This document shows, piece by piece, positions 47,227 to 57,049 of a DNA stretch of 64,000 nt. The notes beneath the pieces were generated by a model. That model was not told the origin of the DNA. It saw only the letters and a list, made by a program, of their open reading frames with translations, and did no database searches. Positions within the stretch are counted from its first letter, which is position 1, and every line of letters begins with the position of its first letter. The DNA is taken from NCBI RefSeq assembly GCF_021555175.1, contig NZ_JAKGRW010000016.1, positions 52,955 to 116,954 on the forward strand, written 5' to 3'. Origin of the DNA: Nocardioides alcanivorans. Its GTDB lineage: Bacteria > Actinomycetota > Actinomycetes > Propionibacteriales > Nocardioidaceae. The translations under genes were made by a program, and so were the position numbers.

Positions 47227-48293
47227 GTGTCACCTGGATGCGTCGCGCCGCGGCAGCCGTCGCGGCTTGCATGGTGCTCCCACTGGGGATGGCCGGGTGC
47301 GGTCTCCTCGGCGACGACACCTACACGCTCAAGGTCGAGCTGGAGACGTCTTCCGGGCTCTTCGTCGGCAACGACGTGGGGGTGCTCGGGGTGCCGGTGG
47401 GTGAGGTGACGTCCATCGAGCCCAAGGGCGACCACGTGCTGGTGACGCTCGAGGTCGACAGCGACGTCAAGGTGCCCGAGGATGCCGGCGCCGTGGTGGT
47501 GTCGCGTTCGATGGCGACCGACCGCTACGTCGAGCTGACTCCGGTCTGGTCCGAGGGACCGACGATGAAGGACGGCGCAGTCATCGAGCCCTCCCGCACC
47601 CGGACACCGGTGGAGTGGGACGAGGTGCTCGGCGCCATCGACACCTTGGCCGAGGGCCTCAACGGTCAGGGCAAGGACGGCGTCCCGATCAAGCGCCTCA
47701 TCAACCGCACGGCGAAGCTCTTCGACGGCAACGGACAAGTGGTGCGTGACACGATCACCAACCTCGTCACCGGCACCGGCGTCTTCGCCGAGCACAGCGA
47801 CAGCTTCGTCAACGCGCTCGAGAACCTCGATGTGCTGACCCGGGAGATCGCTGCCAACCAGGTGGTGGCTCGCGAGTTCATCGACAACGTCTCGCAGGCG
47901 ACGGCGCTGATCGACGACGAGAAGCAGAACCTGACCGATGCCAGCGAGAGCATCGCCGAGACCATCCGCCTGCTCGGCGTCTTCGTGAAGCGCAACGAGA
48001 AGTTGCTCGGGAGCACGGCGACCCGCATCGAGGACCTCTCTGCTCGCTTCCTGCGCCACGAGGAGTCCTTCTCCGAAGGATTGCGGGTGATGCCGGTTGC
48101 CATGGAGAACCTGGGGCGCGCCATCAACGACAAGGGGCGACTCGACGTCAAGCTGCCCTTCCTCACGATCCTGCCCGGGGCGGACGTGGTCAACGGGCTG
48201 TGCACGTTGCTGCCGACGGGGCTGTGCGACGTCCTCGGGCCCGACCTGAACCTCGAGGAGATCCTCGAGATCCTGCTCGGAGGTGGTGGGTGA
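47223..48293 (+). CDS. mceD: MceD, operon 1, predicted lipoprotein
   Basis: 356 residues. The signal helix and lipobox LGMAGC (cysteine at about 26) predict a lipoprotein. The MCE domain (LETSSGLFVGNDVGVLGVPV) and a coiled helical region follow; the C-terminus has cysteines in LCTLLPTGLCDVLG. Lipidation at the fourth Mce position is unusual, since MceE (LprK-type) is the classical lipoprotein; here the next gene has a lipobox too. ATG 47223 overlaps the mceC stop. Confidence 0.86.
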   Translation: MSVTWMRRAAAAVAACMVLPLGMAGCGLLGDDTYTLKVELETSSGLFVGNDVGVLGVPVGEVTSIEPKGDHVLVTLEVDSDVKVPEDAGAVVVSRSMATDRYVELTPVWSEGPTMKDGAVIEPSRTRTPVEWDEVLGAIDTLAEGLNGQGKDGVPIKRLINRTAKLFDGNGQVVRDTITNLVTGTGVFAEHSDSFVNALENLDVLTREIAANQVVAREFIDNVSQATALIDDEKQNLTDASESIAETIRLLGVFVKRNEKLLGSTATRIEDLSARFLRHEESFSEGLRVMPVAMENLGRAINDKGRLDVKLPFLTILPGADVVNGLCTLLPTGLCDVLGPDLNLEEILEILLGGGG

Positions 48294-49282
48294 TGGCGCG
48301 GATGCACACGATGATCGGCGCGGCCCTCGCGTTGGCCCTGGGGGTCAGTGGGTGCTCGGCCCTCAACGCCGAGAACATTCCGTCGCGCAGCGGGATCGAG
48401 GACGGCTATGAGCTCACCGTCCTCTTCCCGGACGCCCTCAACCTGGCCAACGGCGCCACCGTGAAGATCGACGGGGCCAAGGTCGGCAAGGTGAAGGACG
48501 TGTCGACCGAGAACTTCCAGGCCAAGGTCGAGCTGGTCATCGACGGCAGGACGCAACTGCCGGAGGGCACCGTCTTCCGACTGCGTCCCACGACCGCGCT
48601 GGGCGAGCTCTTCGTCGAGGTGCTGCGAGGCGAGGGCGCGGAGGCGATCGAGCCGGGCGCCGTCATCCCGATCGCGGACACCCGCGGTGCGCCGACCGTC
48701 GAGGACGGGCTGGCCGCGGCCTCCCTGCTGATCAACGGCGGTTCGCTGAGCCAGATCAAGACGATCGTCAGCGAGGTCAACGACTCCCTCAACGGCCGTA
48801 CCGACACGGTTCGCAGCCTCCTGCACGGGGCCAACGACCTGCTCACCAGCCTCAATGACGGCAGGGAAGACCTCGACCACCTGCTGCGAGCGCTCGCCCG
48901 GACCTCACGCCTGCTCAACGAGCGGGAGGACGAGATCAACGAGGCCATCGAGATCGCCGCACCTGCGGCGCGGGTCCTGGCTCGCAACACCCCGCAGGTC
49001 ACGGCCCTGCTCACCCAGATCGAGTCCATGAGCGAGACCGTCGACGGGTTGGTCACGGCCACCCGCTCCGACCTGACCAGGACGCTCAGGGAGCTGGAAC
49101 CCGTCGTGGCGGCCATCGTGGGGAGCAAGGCGAAGGCGAAGACCTCGCTGTTGGAGATCCAGAAGTTGGCGCCGGCCCTCGACAACGCCGTTCCCACCGA
49201 CTACCTCAACCTGATGCTGGTGCTCTCGCTGTCTGCAGAGACCCTGTTCGGCACCGGCGACGATCCGGGGGCGAGTCGATGA
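48293..49282 (+). CDS. mceE: MceE, operon 1, predicted lipoprotein
   Basis: 329 residues. Signal sequence MIGAALALALGVSGC ending in a lipobox (cysteine at about 21). MCE domain FPDALNLANGATVKIDGAKV and a helical part rich in ELARTS-type heptads follow. This is the LprK-like lipidated subunit expected in Mce operons. The start ATG overlaps the mceD stop by one base; its own stop overlaps mceF (ATGA). The frame is intact. Confidence 0.87.
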   Translation: MARMHTMIGAALALALGVSGCSALNAENIPSRSGIEDGYELTVLFPDALNLANGATVKIDGAKVGKVKDVSTENFQAKVELVIDGRTQLPEGTVFRLRPTTALGELFVEVLRGEGAEAIEPGAVIPIADTRGAPTVEDGLAAASLLINGGSLSQIKTIVSEVNDSLNGRTDTVRSLLHGANDLLTSLNDGREDLDHLLRALARTSRLLNEREDEINEAIEIAAPAARVLARNTPQVTALLTQIESMSETVDGLVTATRSDLTRTLRELEPVVAAIVGSKAKAKTSLLEIQKLAPALDNAVPTDYLNLMLVLSLSAETLFGTGDDPGASR

Positions 49283-50384
49283 AGAACAAGGCTGCGGCCC
49301 AGGCGTCGCTGCGCAAGCTCGTCCTCGGCGCGATCGTGCTCGCCGGAGTCTTCTTCGTCTGCGTCGCCCTGATCCTCGGCTGGATCCTGAAGGCGCCGAT
49401 CGGCAAGGAGCGACCCGAGATCACCGTCAGCATGCCGCGTACGGGGGCCTCTTCGAAGGATCAGCGGCGACCTATCGAGGCGTCGAGGTCGGCCGGGTCA
49501 CGAGGATCGAGCTCAGCAGGACCACCGAGGGCATCGACGTCACCGTGCGGCTGGATCCCGGAGTGGAGGTGCCCGAGGACTCCGCGGCCAAGGTCCGGAG
49601 CCTCTCTCCGGTCGGGGAGCAGTACGTCGACTTCCGGCCGGCCTCGTCCGGTGGTCCCTTCCTCGCCGATGGTGACCGCGTCACCGCCACGGCTGAGGAC
49701 CTCCCGGTCTCCATCGCCAAGATGGTCTCCGGATTGCAGTCGGCGCTCCGGCAGGTCGACCCCGACAAGGTCCGCACGGTGCTCAAGGAGGTCAACATCG
49801 CCTTCGAGGGGAGCTCTGAGGATCTCCGCCAGCTCGTCGACAACACCGAGCTGTTGCTCGAGACGGTCGACACGAGCCTGCCGACTCTCGAACGGTTCCT
49901 CGAGAACGGGAGGACCAGCCTCCAGATCTTCGTCGACAACCGGGAGCAGCTGCTGGGGTTTGCGGCAGCTGCCGCTCGGATCGGCACCTGGTACGTCGCC
50001 TGGGACCCGACGGTGCGCACCCTCCTGACCCAGGTGCCGAGGGACCTGGTGCACTTCAACACGCTGGTCTCCGACCTCGACCGGCGTCTCCCGGACTTCC
50101 TCGACCAGGTCAACGAGTTCGGGCTGCTGCTGGCTCGGCACGCGCCCGCCCTGCAGGCCACCCTGGAGATGGTGCCCTACGGACTGGGGCGTTTCGCCAG
50201 CGTGATGCGCAACGGCTACATGAACGTGACCGCCAACCTCAATGGCCAGAAGACATGCGACTACGGCTCGCAGCGGCGCAACCCCACCCATGTCGACCGA
50301 CAGGCTCCCGACCTGGACGGTCAATGCGGGGACGGTGCGCCGTGGCGCGGTGCCAACCACGCGCCGCCGGCGCTGCCGCACTGA
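49279..50384 (+). CDS. mceF: MceF, operon 1 (frame broken once)
   Basis: 368 residues corrected. Membrane helix GAIVLAGVFFVCVALILGWI, then an MCE domain whose first strand reads PRTGGLFEGSAATYRGVEVG once a G is added to the GGGGG run at 49443-49447. The helical part follows, and the C-terminal tail is cysteine-containing and low-complexity (NGQKTCDYGSQRRNPTHV). Last Mce gene of the operon; an SDR gene starts 14 bases downstream and may be co-transcribed. Confidence 0.86.
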
Positions 50385-50397
50385 TCACAGGCAAGGA

Positions 50398-51292
50398 GTG
50401 AGCGAATTGTTGAAGCGTCGTGGGGTCAGGGACCTCTCCGACAAGCAGGTCTTCGTGACGGGGGCCGCCAGCGGCATCGGTCGCGCCACGGCTCTCCAGG
50501 CGGCCCGGGAGGGCGCCGTGCTGCACCTGACCGACCGCAACGCCGAGCCGTTGGCAGCGACGGCGGAGGCGATCCGTGGGCTCGGTGGCAGGGTCGGGCT
50601 CGTGGACGCCTGCGACATCAGCGACCATGCTGCCGTCGCCGAGCTCGCGAGGCGACTCACCCGGGAGTACGGCGCCATGGACGTCCTCGCCAACGTCGCG
50701 GGCATCTCCATGTGGGGCACGCCCCGCTCCCTCGAGCACGAGCAGTGGCGCAGCCTGGTCGACGTGAACCTCATGGGTCCGATCCACGTGATCGAGGAGT
50801 TGGTGCCACCGATGATCGATGCCGGTCGCGGCGGGCACCTGGTCAACGTCTCCTCCGCGGCCGGCATCATCGGCATGCCGTGGCACGCCGCCTACTCGGC
50901 CAGCAAGTTCGGCCTCCGCGGTGTCTCGGAGGTGCTCCGCTTCGACCTGCGTCGCCACCGGATCGGGGTCAGCCTCGTGTGTCCCGGCGGCGTGGACACC
51001 GGGCTCACCGACACGATCGTGATCGCCGGCGTCGACACCTCGACCCCGCGGTTCCTGAAGGCACGCGATCGCTTCAAGGGGCACGCGGTCACCCCCGAAC
51101 AGGCGGCGGAGTCCCTGTGGCGAGGGTGCGGCGCAACCGCTTCTGGGTCTACACGTCGACCGACATCAGGCTGGCGCACCTGCTCCAGCGCTACTTCCCG
51201 CCCGGTTACGACGCGATCATGCGGCTGTTGAACTGGGGGCCAACAAGGCGCTCCCCGAGGTCGAGAAGGCGCGGCGGGAGGCCGCGACGTGA
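50398..51292 (+). CDS. Short-chain dehydrogenase/reductase (frame broken twice)
   Basis: 298 residues corrected. Classical SDR: VFVTGAASGIGRATAL, NVAGIS, serine in NVSSAAG and catalytic YSASKFG. Two runs in the C-terminal tail are short: GGG at 51124-51126 (repair gives LWRGVRRNRFWVY) and GGGGG at 51235-51239 (repair gives LLNWGANKALPEVEK). Fully corrected, its stop overlaps the next GTG. The ribosome site AAGGAG touches the GTG at 50398, so a TTG at 50407 with better spacing may be the real start. It probably oxidises a hydroxy-lipid or sterol linked to the Mce system, by context only. Confidence 0.8.
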
Positions 51293-51837
51293 GCTCCACC
51301 GCGCGGATCTCCCGGGGCGGCCTCCGGCAGGTCGGCCCCTTCGTCTGGCTCTTCTCCAGGGTCGCGGGCCGGGTCGCGGGCACCGAGCCCCCGGGCGTGT
51401 TCCTGACCCTGGGCCGCAACCGCCGCCTCTTCTGGGGTTGGCTCCACTTCGCCGGTCGTCTGATGCCCGGGGGCAGGCTTCCGCGGCGGGAGACCGAGCT
51501 CGTCATCCTCCGGGTGGCGGCCCGCGCGGGCTCCGACTACGAGTGGGCGCAGCACGCCACGATGGGGGAGAAGGCGGGCCTCACCCCACCCGAGCTCGCT
51601 GCCCTGGGCGACGTGGGCGACGGGTCGACGTATGCATGGGGAGCGCGCGACGGGATGCTCGTCGCGGTCACTGATGAGCTCCTCGAGCGCCACGACCTGA
51701 GCGACGAGACCTGGGGCCTGATGGCCGAGCACCTCGACGAACGCACCCGCATCGAGTTGGTGATGCTGGTCGGTCACTACCGGATGCTGGCCACCGCGTT
51801 GCAGACGTTGCGGGTGGTGCCCGACCGGCCGCGCTGA
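51289..51837 (+). CDS. Carboxymuconolactone decarboxylase/AhpD-fold protein
   Basis: 182 residues with the all-helical AhpD-like core, LPRRETELVILRVAARAGSD then YEWAQHATMG. The family's redox CxxC is absent here (no cysteine in this segment), so peroxidase-type activity is unlikely; it belongs to the cysteine-free CMD subgroup. GTG start overlaps the SDR stop. It may form an operon tail after mce operon 1. Its stop lies one base from the end of the convergent PLD-family gene. Confidence 0.83.
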   Translation: MSSTARISRGGLRQVGPFVWLFSRVAGRVAGTEPPGVFLTLGRNRRLFWGWLHFAGRLMPGGRLPRRETELVILRVAARAGSDYEWAQHATMGEKAGLTPPELAALGDVGDGSTYAWGARDGMLVAVTDELLERHDLSDETWGLMAEHLDERTRIELVMLVGHYRMLATALQTLRVVPDRPR

Positions 51838-51838
51838 C

Positions 51839-53098
51839 TCACAGGAGTGGGCGCAACGGGGTCAGCACGGCCTCGGTGAAGCGTCGGTAGATGTCACGCG
51901 ACTCCCACTCGCCGCTCGTGAGCTCCACGCTGTTCGTCAGGTCCAGCTCGAAGATCCGCTCCATCACCTGGGCCATGCCCGGGTCGATGATCTCCACGTT
52001 GATCTCGTAGTTGCCCGTCATCGACAACCGGTCGACGTTGGCGGTGCCGACGGTGGTCCAGTTGCCGTCGATCGTGGCGGTCTTCGCGTGCACCATCGCG
52101 TCGCGGAAACGGAAGACCCGGATGCCTGCGTCGAGGAGTTGGCTGAAGTACCCACGCGAGATCCAGTCGGCCACGATGTGGTTGGACTTGCGCGGCAGCA
52201 GCAGTCGTACGTCGACCCCGCGCCTCGCCGCTGCCACCATCGCGTCGACGAAGTCCTGGTCGGGGATGAAGTAGGCGTGGGTCAGCCAGATGTTGCGGGT
52301 GGCCCGGTTGATCGCCTCGAGATACATGCCGCGGATGGGGAACATCCACAACCGCGGCACGTTGCGGTGCAACCGGATCCGCGGCTCCCAGTCGGAGGCG
52401 GTCTCCAACAGCAGCGGTCGTTCACTGCGGCGGAAGCGCTTGCGCCGGTTGAGGTTCCAGAAGTCGGCGAAGGCGCGCTTGAGGTCCCACACCCCATGGC
52501 CGGTGATCCTGATGTGGGTGTCGCGCCACTCCGTGGCATATGCGGTGCCGATGTTGTAGCCGCCGACGAAGGCGACCTCCTCGTCCACGATCAGGATCTT
52601 GCGGTGGTTGCGGCCGTAGCGGCTGATGTCGAAGAAGCGCAGCCCCGCGTTGTAGACGGGGTAGGGGAGCACCTTCAGCTGGGGCGGGAACCGCTTGAAC
52701 CGCGGATCCACCACCAGGTTGGCGAAGGAGTCATAGATGATGTGGACGTCGACCCCGCGGCTCGCGGCATCGATGAGCGCCTGCTTGAACTGCTCGCCGA
52801 CCTCGTCGCCCTTCCAGATGTAGGTCTCGAGGAGCACCTGCTTGCGGGCGCCCTCGATGGCCTTCAACATGTCGTCGTAGAGGTCCTGACCGTAGGTGTA
52901 GGTCGTGATCGTGCCGTCTCCCACCTCGGCGGTGGCGGGACCCGAGGTCGGGAACGGTTTCGGCTTGCGGTTGCGACGTCGATAGGAGTCGACCAGGGTC
53001 AGGCCGAGGGCGAGCAGGATCTGCACGCCGAACACCGTGAGCAGGGTGCGGCGTACGACGGGGAACACCCGCGAGCGCGGGGCCAGACTCCTGAGCAC
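51839..53098 (-). CDS. Phospholipase D-family cardiolipin synthase-like protein
   Basis: 419 residues. An N-terminal membrane helix ([18 protein letters not shown]) precedes two PLD-type HKD motifs: [19 protein letters not shown] and [21 protein letters not shown], the pair that makes one active site. It likely makes cardiolipin or bis-phosphatidyl lipids from phosphatidylglycerol, or transfers phosphatidyl groups. The GTG at 53098 is chosen because upstream codons run into the uvrB promoter. Divergent from uvrB. Confidence 0.85.
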   Translation of the reverse strand: MLRSLAPRSRVFPVVRRTLLTVFGVQILLALGLTLVDSYRRRNRKPKPFPTSGPATAEVGDGTITTYTYGQDLYDDMLKAIEGARKQVLLETYIWKGDEVGEQFKQALIDAASRGVDVHIIYDSFANLVVDPRFKRFPPQLKVLPYPVYNAGLRFFDISRYGRNHRKILIVDEEVAFVGGYNIGTAYATEWRDTHIRITGHGVWDLKRAFADFWNLNRRKRFRRSERPLLLETASDWEPRIRLHRNVPRLWMFPIRGMYLEAINRATRNIWLTHAYFIPDQDFVDAMVAAARRGVDVRLLLPRKSNHIVADWISRGYFSQLLDAGIRVFRFRDAMVHAKTATIDGNWTTVGTANVDRLSMTGNYEINVEIIDPGMAQVMERIFELDLTNSVELTSGEWESRDIYRRFTEAVLTPLRPLL

Positions 53099-53134
53099 GA
53101 CCCAATCCAAGCATGTTGTGTCGGGACGTGCTCG

Positions 53135-53140
53135 TAGGCT
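53135..53140 (+). promoter_or_regulatory. -10 box TAGGCT, leaderless, for uvrB
   Basis: TAGGCT exactly seven bases before the uvrB ATG at 53148. Confidence 0.6.
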
Positions 53141-53147
53141 GACCACC

Positions 53148-55267
53148 ATGCGCCCCGTGACCGACCTCGAACGCCGAGTGGCACCCTTCAAGGTTGTCTC
53201 CGACTACCAGCCGTCCGGCGACCAGCCGACCGCCATCGCGGAGATCTCCAGACGGATCCACGACGGCGTCTCCGACATCGTGCTGCTGGGCGCAACGGGC
53301 ACGGGCAAGACCGCGACGGTCGCCTGGGTCGCCGAGCAGATCCAGCGACCGATGCTGGTGCTGCAGCCCAACAAGACCCTGGCGGCTCAGTTCGCCAACG
53401 AGCTGCGCCATCTCTTCCCGGAGAACGCGGTCGAGTACTTCGTCAGCTACTACGACTACTACCAGCCCGAGGCCTACGTGCCTCAGACCGACACCTACAT
53501 CGAGAAGGACTCCTCGATCAACGAGGAGGTCGAGCGGCTGCGCCACTCGGCCACCAACTCCCTGCTCACCCGGCGCGACGTCATCGTCGTCTCGACGGTG
53601 TCGTGCATCTACGGTCTGGGAACCCCGCAGGAATACGTCGATCGCATGCTCAAGCTCAAGGTGGGCGACGAGATCGAGCGCGACGACGTGTTGCGGCGCC
53701 TCGTCGACATCCAATACACGCGCAACGACCTCAGCTTCACGCGCGGCACCTTCCGGGTGCGCGGCGACACGTTGGAGATCTTCCCGGTCTACGAGGAGCT
53801 CGCCGTCCGGGTCGAGTTCTTCGGAGACGAGGTCGAGCGCCTGATGACGCTGCACCCGATCACGGGCGAGGTCATCACCGAGGACAGTGAGCTCCACGTC
53901 TTCCCGGCCACCCACTACGTTGCGGGCCCCGAGCGCATGGAGCGTGCCATCGCCGGGATCGAGGCGGAGCTGGTCGACCAGCTGGCCGACTTCGAGAGGC
54001 AGGGCAAGCTGCTCGAGGCCCAACGCCTCCGCATGCGCACCACCTACGACATCGAGATGATGCGGCAGGTGGGCTCCTGCTCGGGCATCGAGAACTACTC
54101 CATGCACATGGACGGCCGCGAGCGCGGCACGGCCCCCAACACGCTGCTCGACTACTTCCCCGAGGACTTCGTCCTGGTGATCGACGAGTCCCACGTGGCA
54201 GTGCCCCAGATCGGCGGCATGTACGAAGGCGACATGTCCCGCAAGCGCAACCTCGTCGACCACGGGTTCCGGCTGCCCAGCGCCATGGACAACCGACCGC
54301 TGCGTTGGGAGGAGTTCCTCGAGCGCATCGGGCAGACGATCTATCTCTCCGCGACCCCCGGCAACTACGAGCTCGACAAGGTGAGCAGCGGTGGCGGTGC
54401 TCCCGATGTCGTCGAGCAGATCATCCGTCCGACGGGCCTGATCGATCCCGAGGTGATCGTGCGACCGACCAAGGGCCAGATCGATGACCTGATCCACGAG
54501 ATCAGGGACCGGGTCGCCAGGAACGAACGGGTCCTGGTCACCACGCTCACCAAGAAGATGTCCGAAGACCTCACCGACTACCTCCTGGAGGCCGGCGTCC
54601 GGACCCGCTACCTGCACTCCGAGGTCGACACCCTGCGGCGCATCGAGCTGCTGCGCGAGCTCCGTATGGGGAGTACGACGTCCTCGTCGGCATCAACCTC
54701 CTCCGTGAGGGCCTCGACCTGCCGGAGGTGTCGCTGGTCGCCATCCTCGACGCCGACAAGGAGGGGTTCCTGCGTTCGTCCAAGTCCCTCATCCAGACGA
54801 TCGGCCGTGCGGCGCGCAACGTGTCCGGACAGGTCGTGATGTACGCCGACCGCATCACTGCCTCGATGGAGGAGGCGATCGACGAGACCAACCGTCGCCG
54901 CGCGATCCAGGTTGCCTACAACACCGAGCGAGGCATCGATCCGCAGCCGTTGCGCAAGCGCATCGCCGACATCACCGACATGCTCGCACGCGAGGACGAG
55001 ACCACGGAGGAGCTGCTGGCCACGTGGGGCAAGGGCAAGGGTGGCAAGGCGATCGCCCCGGTGCCGGGGCTGTCGCGCATGTCCGACGACGGTCGTGCCG
55101 ACACCGCTGGTCTGCCCTCGGCAGAGCTCGCCGACCTGGTGCAGCAGCTCACCGAACAGATGCATGCTGCCGCGGCCGATCTGCAGTTCGAAGTGGCGGC
55201 GCGACTCCGTGACGAGGTCTCCGACCTGAAGAAGGAATTGCGTCAGATGATTGAAGCCACCAAGTGA
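53148..55267 (+). CDS. uvrB: Excinuclease ABC subunit B (frame broken once)
   Basis: Damage-verifying helicase-like subunit of nucleotide excision repair; 706 residues corrected. Walker [14 protein letters not shown], beta-hairpin [24 protein letters not shown]-like [11 protein letters not shown], helicase motif [16 protein letters not shown], motif [14 protein letters not shown], and a C-terminal UVR domain ([20 protein letters not shown]). The GGGG at 54668-54671 lacks a G; with it the conserved [19 protein letters not shown] appears. A break here would remove helicase motifs V-VI, so a sequencing error is far more likely than a dead gene. Leaderless start. Confidence 0.94.
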
Positions 55268-55348
55268 TCCGAGCCTGATTCGGTCGTCACCTCCCCGTCA
55301 ACCGGTCGTTGTGCAAGACAGTCGTCCCAGATGGTTGCGCACAGAACG

Positions 55349-55365
55349 AGAACACGTTCTAATAT
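55349..55365. promoter_or_regulatory. AGAACACGTTCT operator with TAATAT -10 before mce operon 2
   Basis: AGAACacGTTCT is a palindrome (arms AGAAC/GTTCT) directly followed by TAATAT, a good -10 hexamer at 55360-55365, 65 bases before yrbEA. Repressor binding would cover the promoter. It shares AACACGTT with the fabG4-fadA2 site. Confidence 0.55.
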
Positions 55366-55430
55366 CGCGTGGCGTGCATCACTTGACGCACTGGTAACAA
55401 ACGCCGACACGATGAGGGAGGTGATCCGGC

Positions 55431-56204
55431 GTGGGGTTTTCTGCGGCTTCGGTCCTGCGGGGCCCGGGGGAGATGGCCGTCATGGTCGTCGGTGTCACGA
55501 AGCGGATCTTCACCCGCCCCTTCCAGACTCGTGAGTTCATCGAGCAGGCCTGGTTCATCACCAGCGTGACGCTCCTGCCCACGATCCTCGTCTCCATCCC
55601 GTTCGGCGCCGTCATCTCGCTCCAGGTCGGGAACCTGACCGGCCAGCTCGGCGCCCAGTCCTTCGCGGGCGCGACGGCAGTGCTGGCCGTGGTGCGGGAG
55701 GCCGCACCGATCGCGGCCGCCCTGATCATCGCGGGCGCGGCCGGGTCGGCGATCTGCTCCGACCTCGGAGCCCGCAAGATCCGGGAGGAGATCGATGCGA
55801 TGGAGGTCCTCGGCATCGATCCGCTCGAGCGTCTGGTCGCTCCGCGCGTCGTCGCCACCGTCTTCGTGTCGATCATGATCAACGGCCTGGTGATCTCTGC
55901 CGGCATCGGTGGTGGCTACTTCTTCACGGTGATCATCCAGGGTGGCTCCGCAGGCGCCTTCCTCTCGAGCTTCACTGCCCTCGCCTCCATCAACGACTTG
56001 TGGATCGCCATGGTCAAGGCTGCGGTCTTCGGATGGCTCGCTGCGATCATCGGAGCCCACAAGGGGCTCACGGCCGGGGGCGGGCCGCTCGGCGTGGGCC
56101 GTGCGGTCAACGAGTCGGTCATCATCGCGTTCATGATGCTGTTCTTCATCAACGCAGTCATCACGCTGGTCTACTTCCAGCTCGTGCCACCTCCGGGGAT
56201 GTGA
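55431..56204 (+). CDS. yrbEA: YrbE/MlaE-type Mce permease A, operon 2
   Basis: 257 residues, intact. Membrane permease with the loop IREEIDAMEVLGIDPLERLV and helix-rich body; the C-terminal HKGLTAGGGPLGVGRAVNES motif is complete here, which supports the repair proposed for the operon 1 copy. GTG start preceded by the strong ribosome site GGGAGGTGATCC. First gene of the second mce operon. Confidence 0.9.
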   Translation: MGFSAASVLRGPGEMAVMVVGVTKRIFTRPFQTREFIEQAWFITSVTLLPTILVSIPFGAVISLQVGNLTGQLGAQSFAGATAVLAVVREAAPIAAALIIAGAAGSAICSDLGARKIREEIDAMEVLGIDPLERLVAPRVVATVFVSIMINGLVISAGIGGGYFFTVIIQGGSAGAFLSSFTALASINDLWIAMVKAAVFGWLAAIIGAHKGLTAGGGPLGVGRAVNESVIIAFMMLFFINAVITLVYFQLVPPPGM

Positions 56205-57042
56205 TGGCAAACCTCACCGCAGTCGGAGCATCCGTCATCAAGGCACGTCGCGACAGTCTTGAGCAGTACGGCGACCAGTTCCTCTTCTACGTCAAGGCGC
56301 TGGCCTGGACGCCGCGCGCCCTCAAGCGCTACCGCCGCGAGATCTGGAACACGCTCGCGGAGGTGACCTGGGGCGCGGGGGCCTCAGCGTGATCGCGGGC
56401 ACCGTCGGGGTCATCGGCTTCCTCGCCTTCTTCGCCGGCACCGAGGTGGGCATTCAGGGGTATGCCTCGCTCAACCAGCTGGGTGTGGCGAAGTTCAGTG
56501 CCTTCATCTCCGCCTACTTCAACACGCGCGAGGTCGCGCCGCTCATCTCGTCGATCGCCCTCGCGGCGACGGTGGGCTGCGGTTACACCGCGCGCCTGGG
56601 CGCCATGCGGATCTCCGAGGAGATCGACGCGCTCGAGGTCATGGGCGTGCCGTCACTGCCGTTCCTGGTGACCACCCGCATGATCGCCGCCTTCATTGCC
56701 GTCATCCCGCTCTACATCGTGGCTCTCTCCGCGTCCTACCTCGCGCCCCGACTCATCACCACCTACATGTATGGCCAGTCCGCCGGCACCTATGACCACT
56801 ACTTCTTGCAGTTCCTGCCGCCCATCGACATCTTGTGGTCCTTCTTCAAGCTGATCTTCCTGGCGGTCTCGATCATCCTGATCCACTGCTACTACGGCTA
56901 CTCCGCCTCCGGCGGGCCCGCAGGCGTGGGTGTGGCCGTGGGCCGTGCGATCCGGACCTCGATCGTGTGGGTGGTCGTCGCCGACTTCTTCCTGAGCTTC
57001 GCGATCTGGGGTTCCACCACCACAGTGAGGATCACGGGGTGA
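56204..57042 (+). CDS. yrbEB: YrbE/MlaE-type Mce permease B, operon 2 (frame broken once)
   Basis: 279 residues corrected. One G added to GGGGG at 56377-56381 restores AEVTWGAGGLSVIAGTVGVIG; the N-terminal 62 residues and the rest otherwise sit in different frames. Contact loop ISEEIDALEVMGVPSLPFLV; C-terminal HCYYGYSASGGPAGVGVAVG as in the operon 1 partner. ATG overlaps the yrbEA stop. mceA follows after seven bases. Confidence 0.87.
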
Positions 57043-57049
57043 GTCGCCG

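Noticed and set aside
52731..54617. Long reverse-strand open frame (628 codons) over uvrB
   Set aside because: Antisense shadow; valine/glycine/arginine-rich low-complexity protein with no domain.
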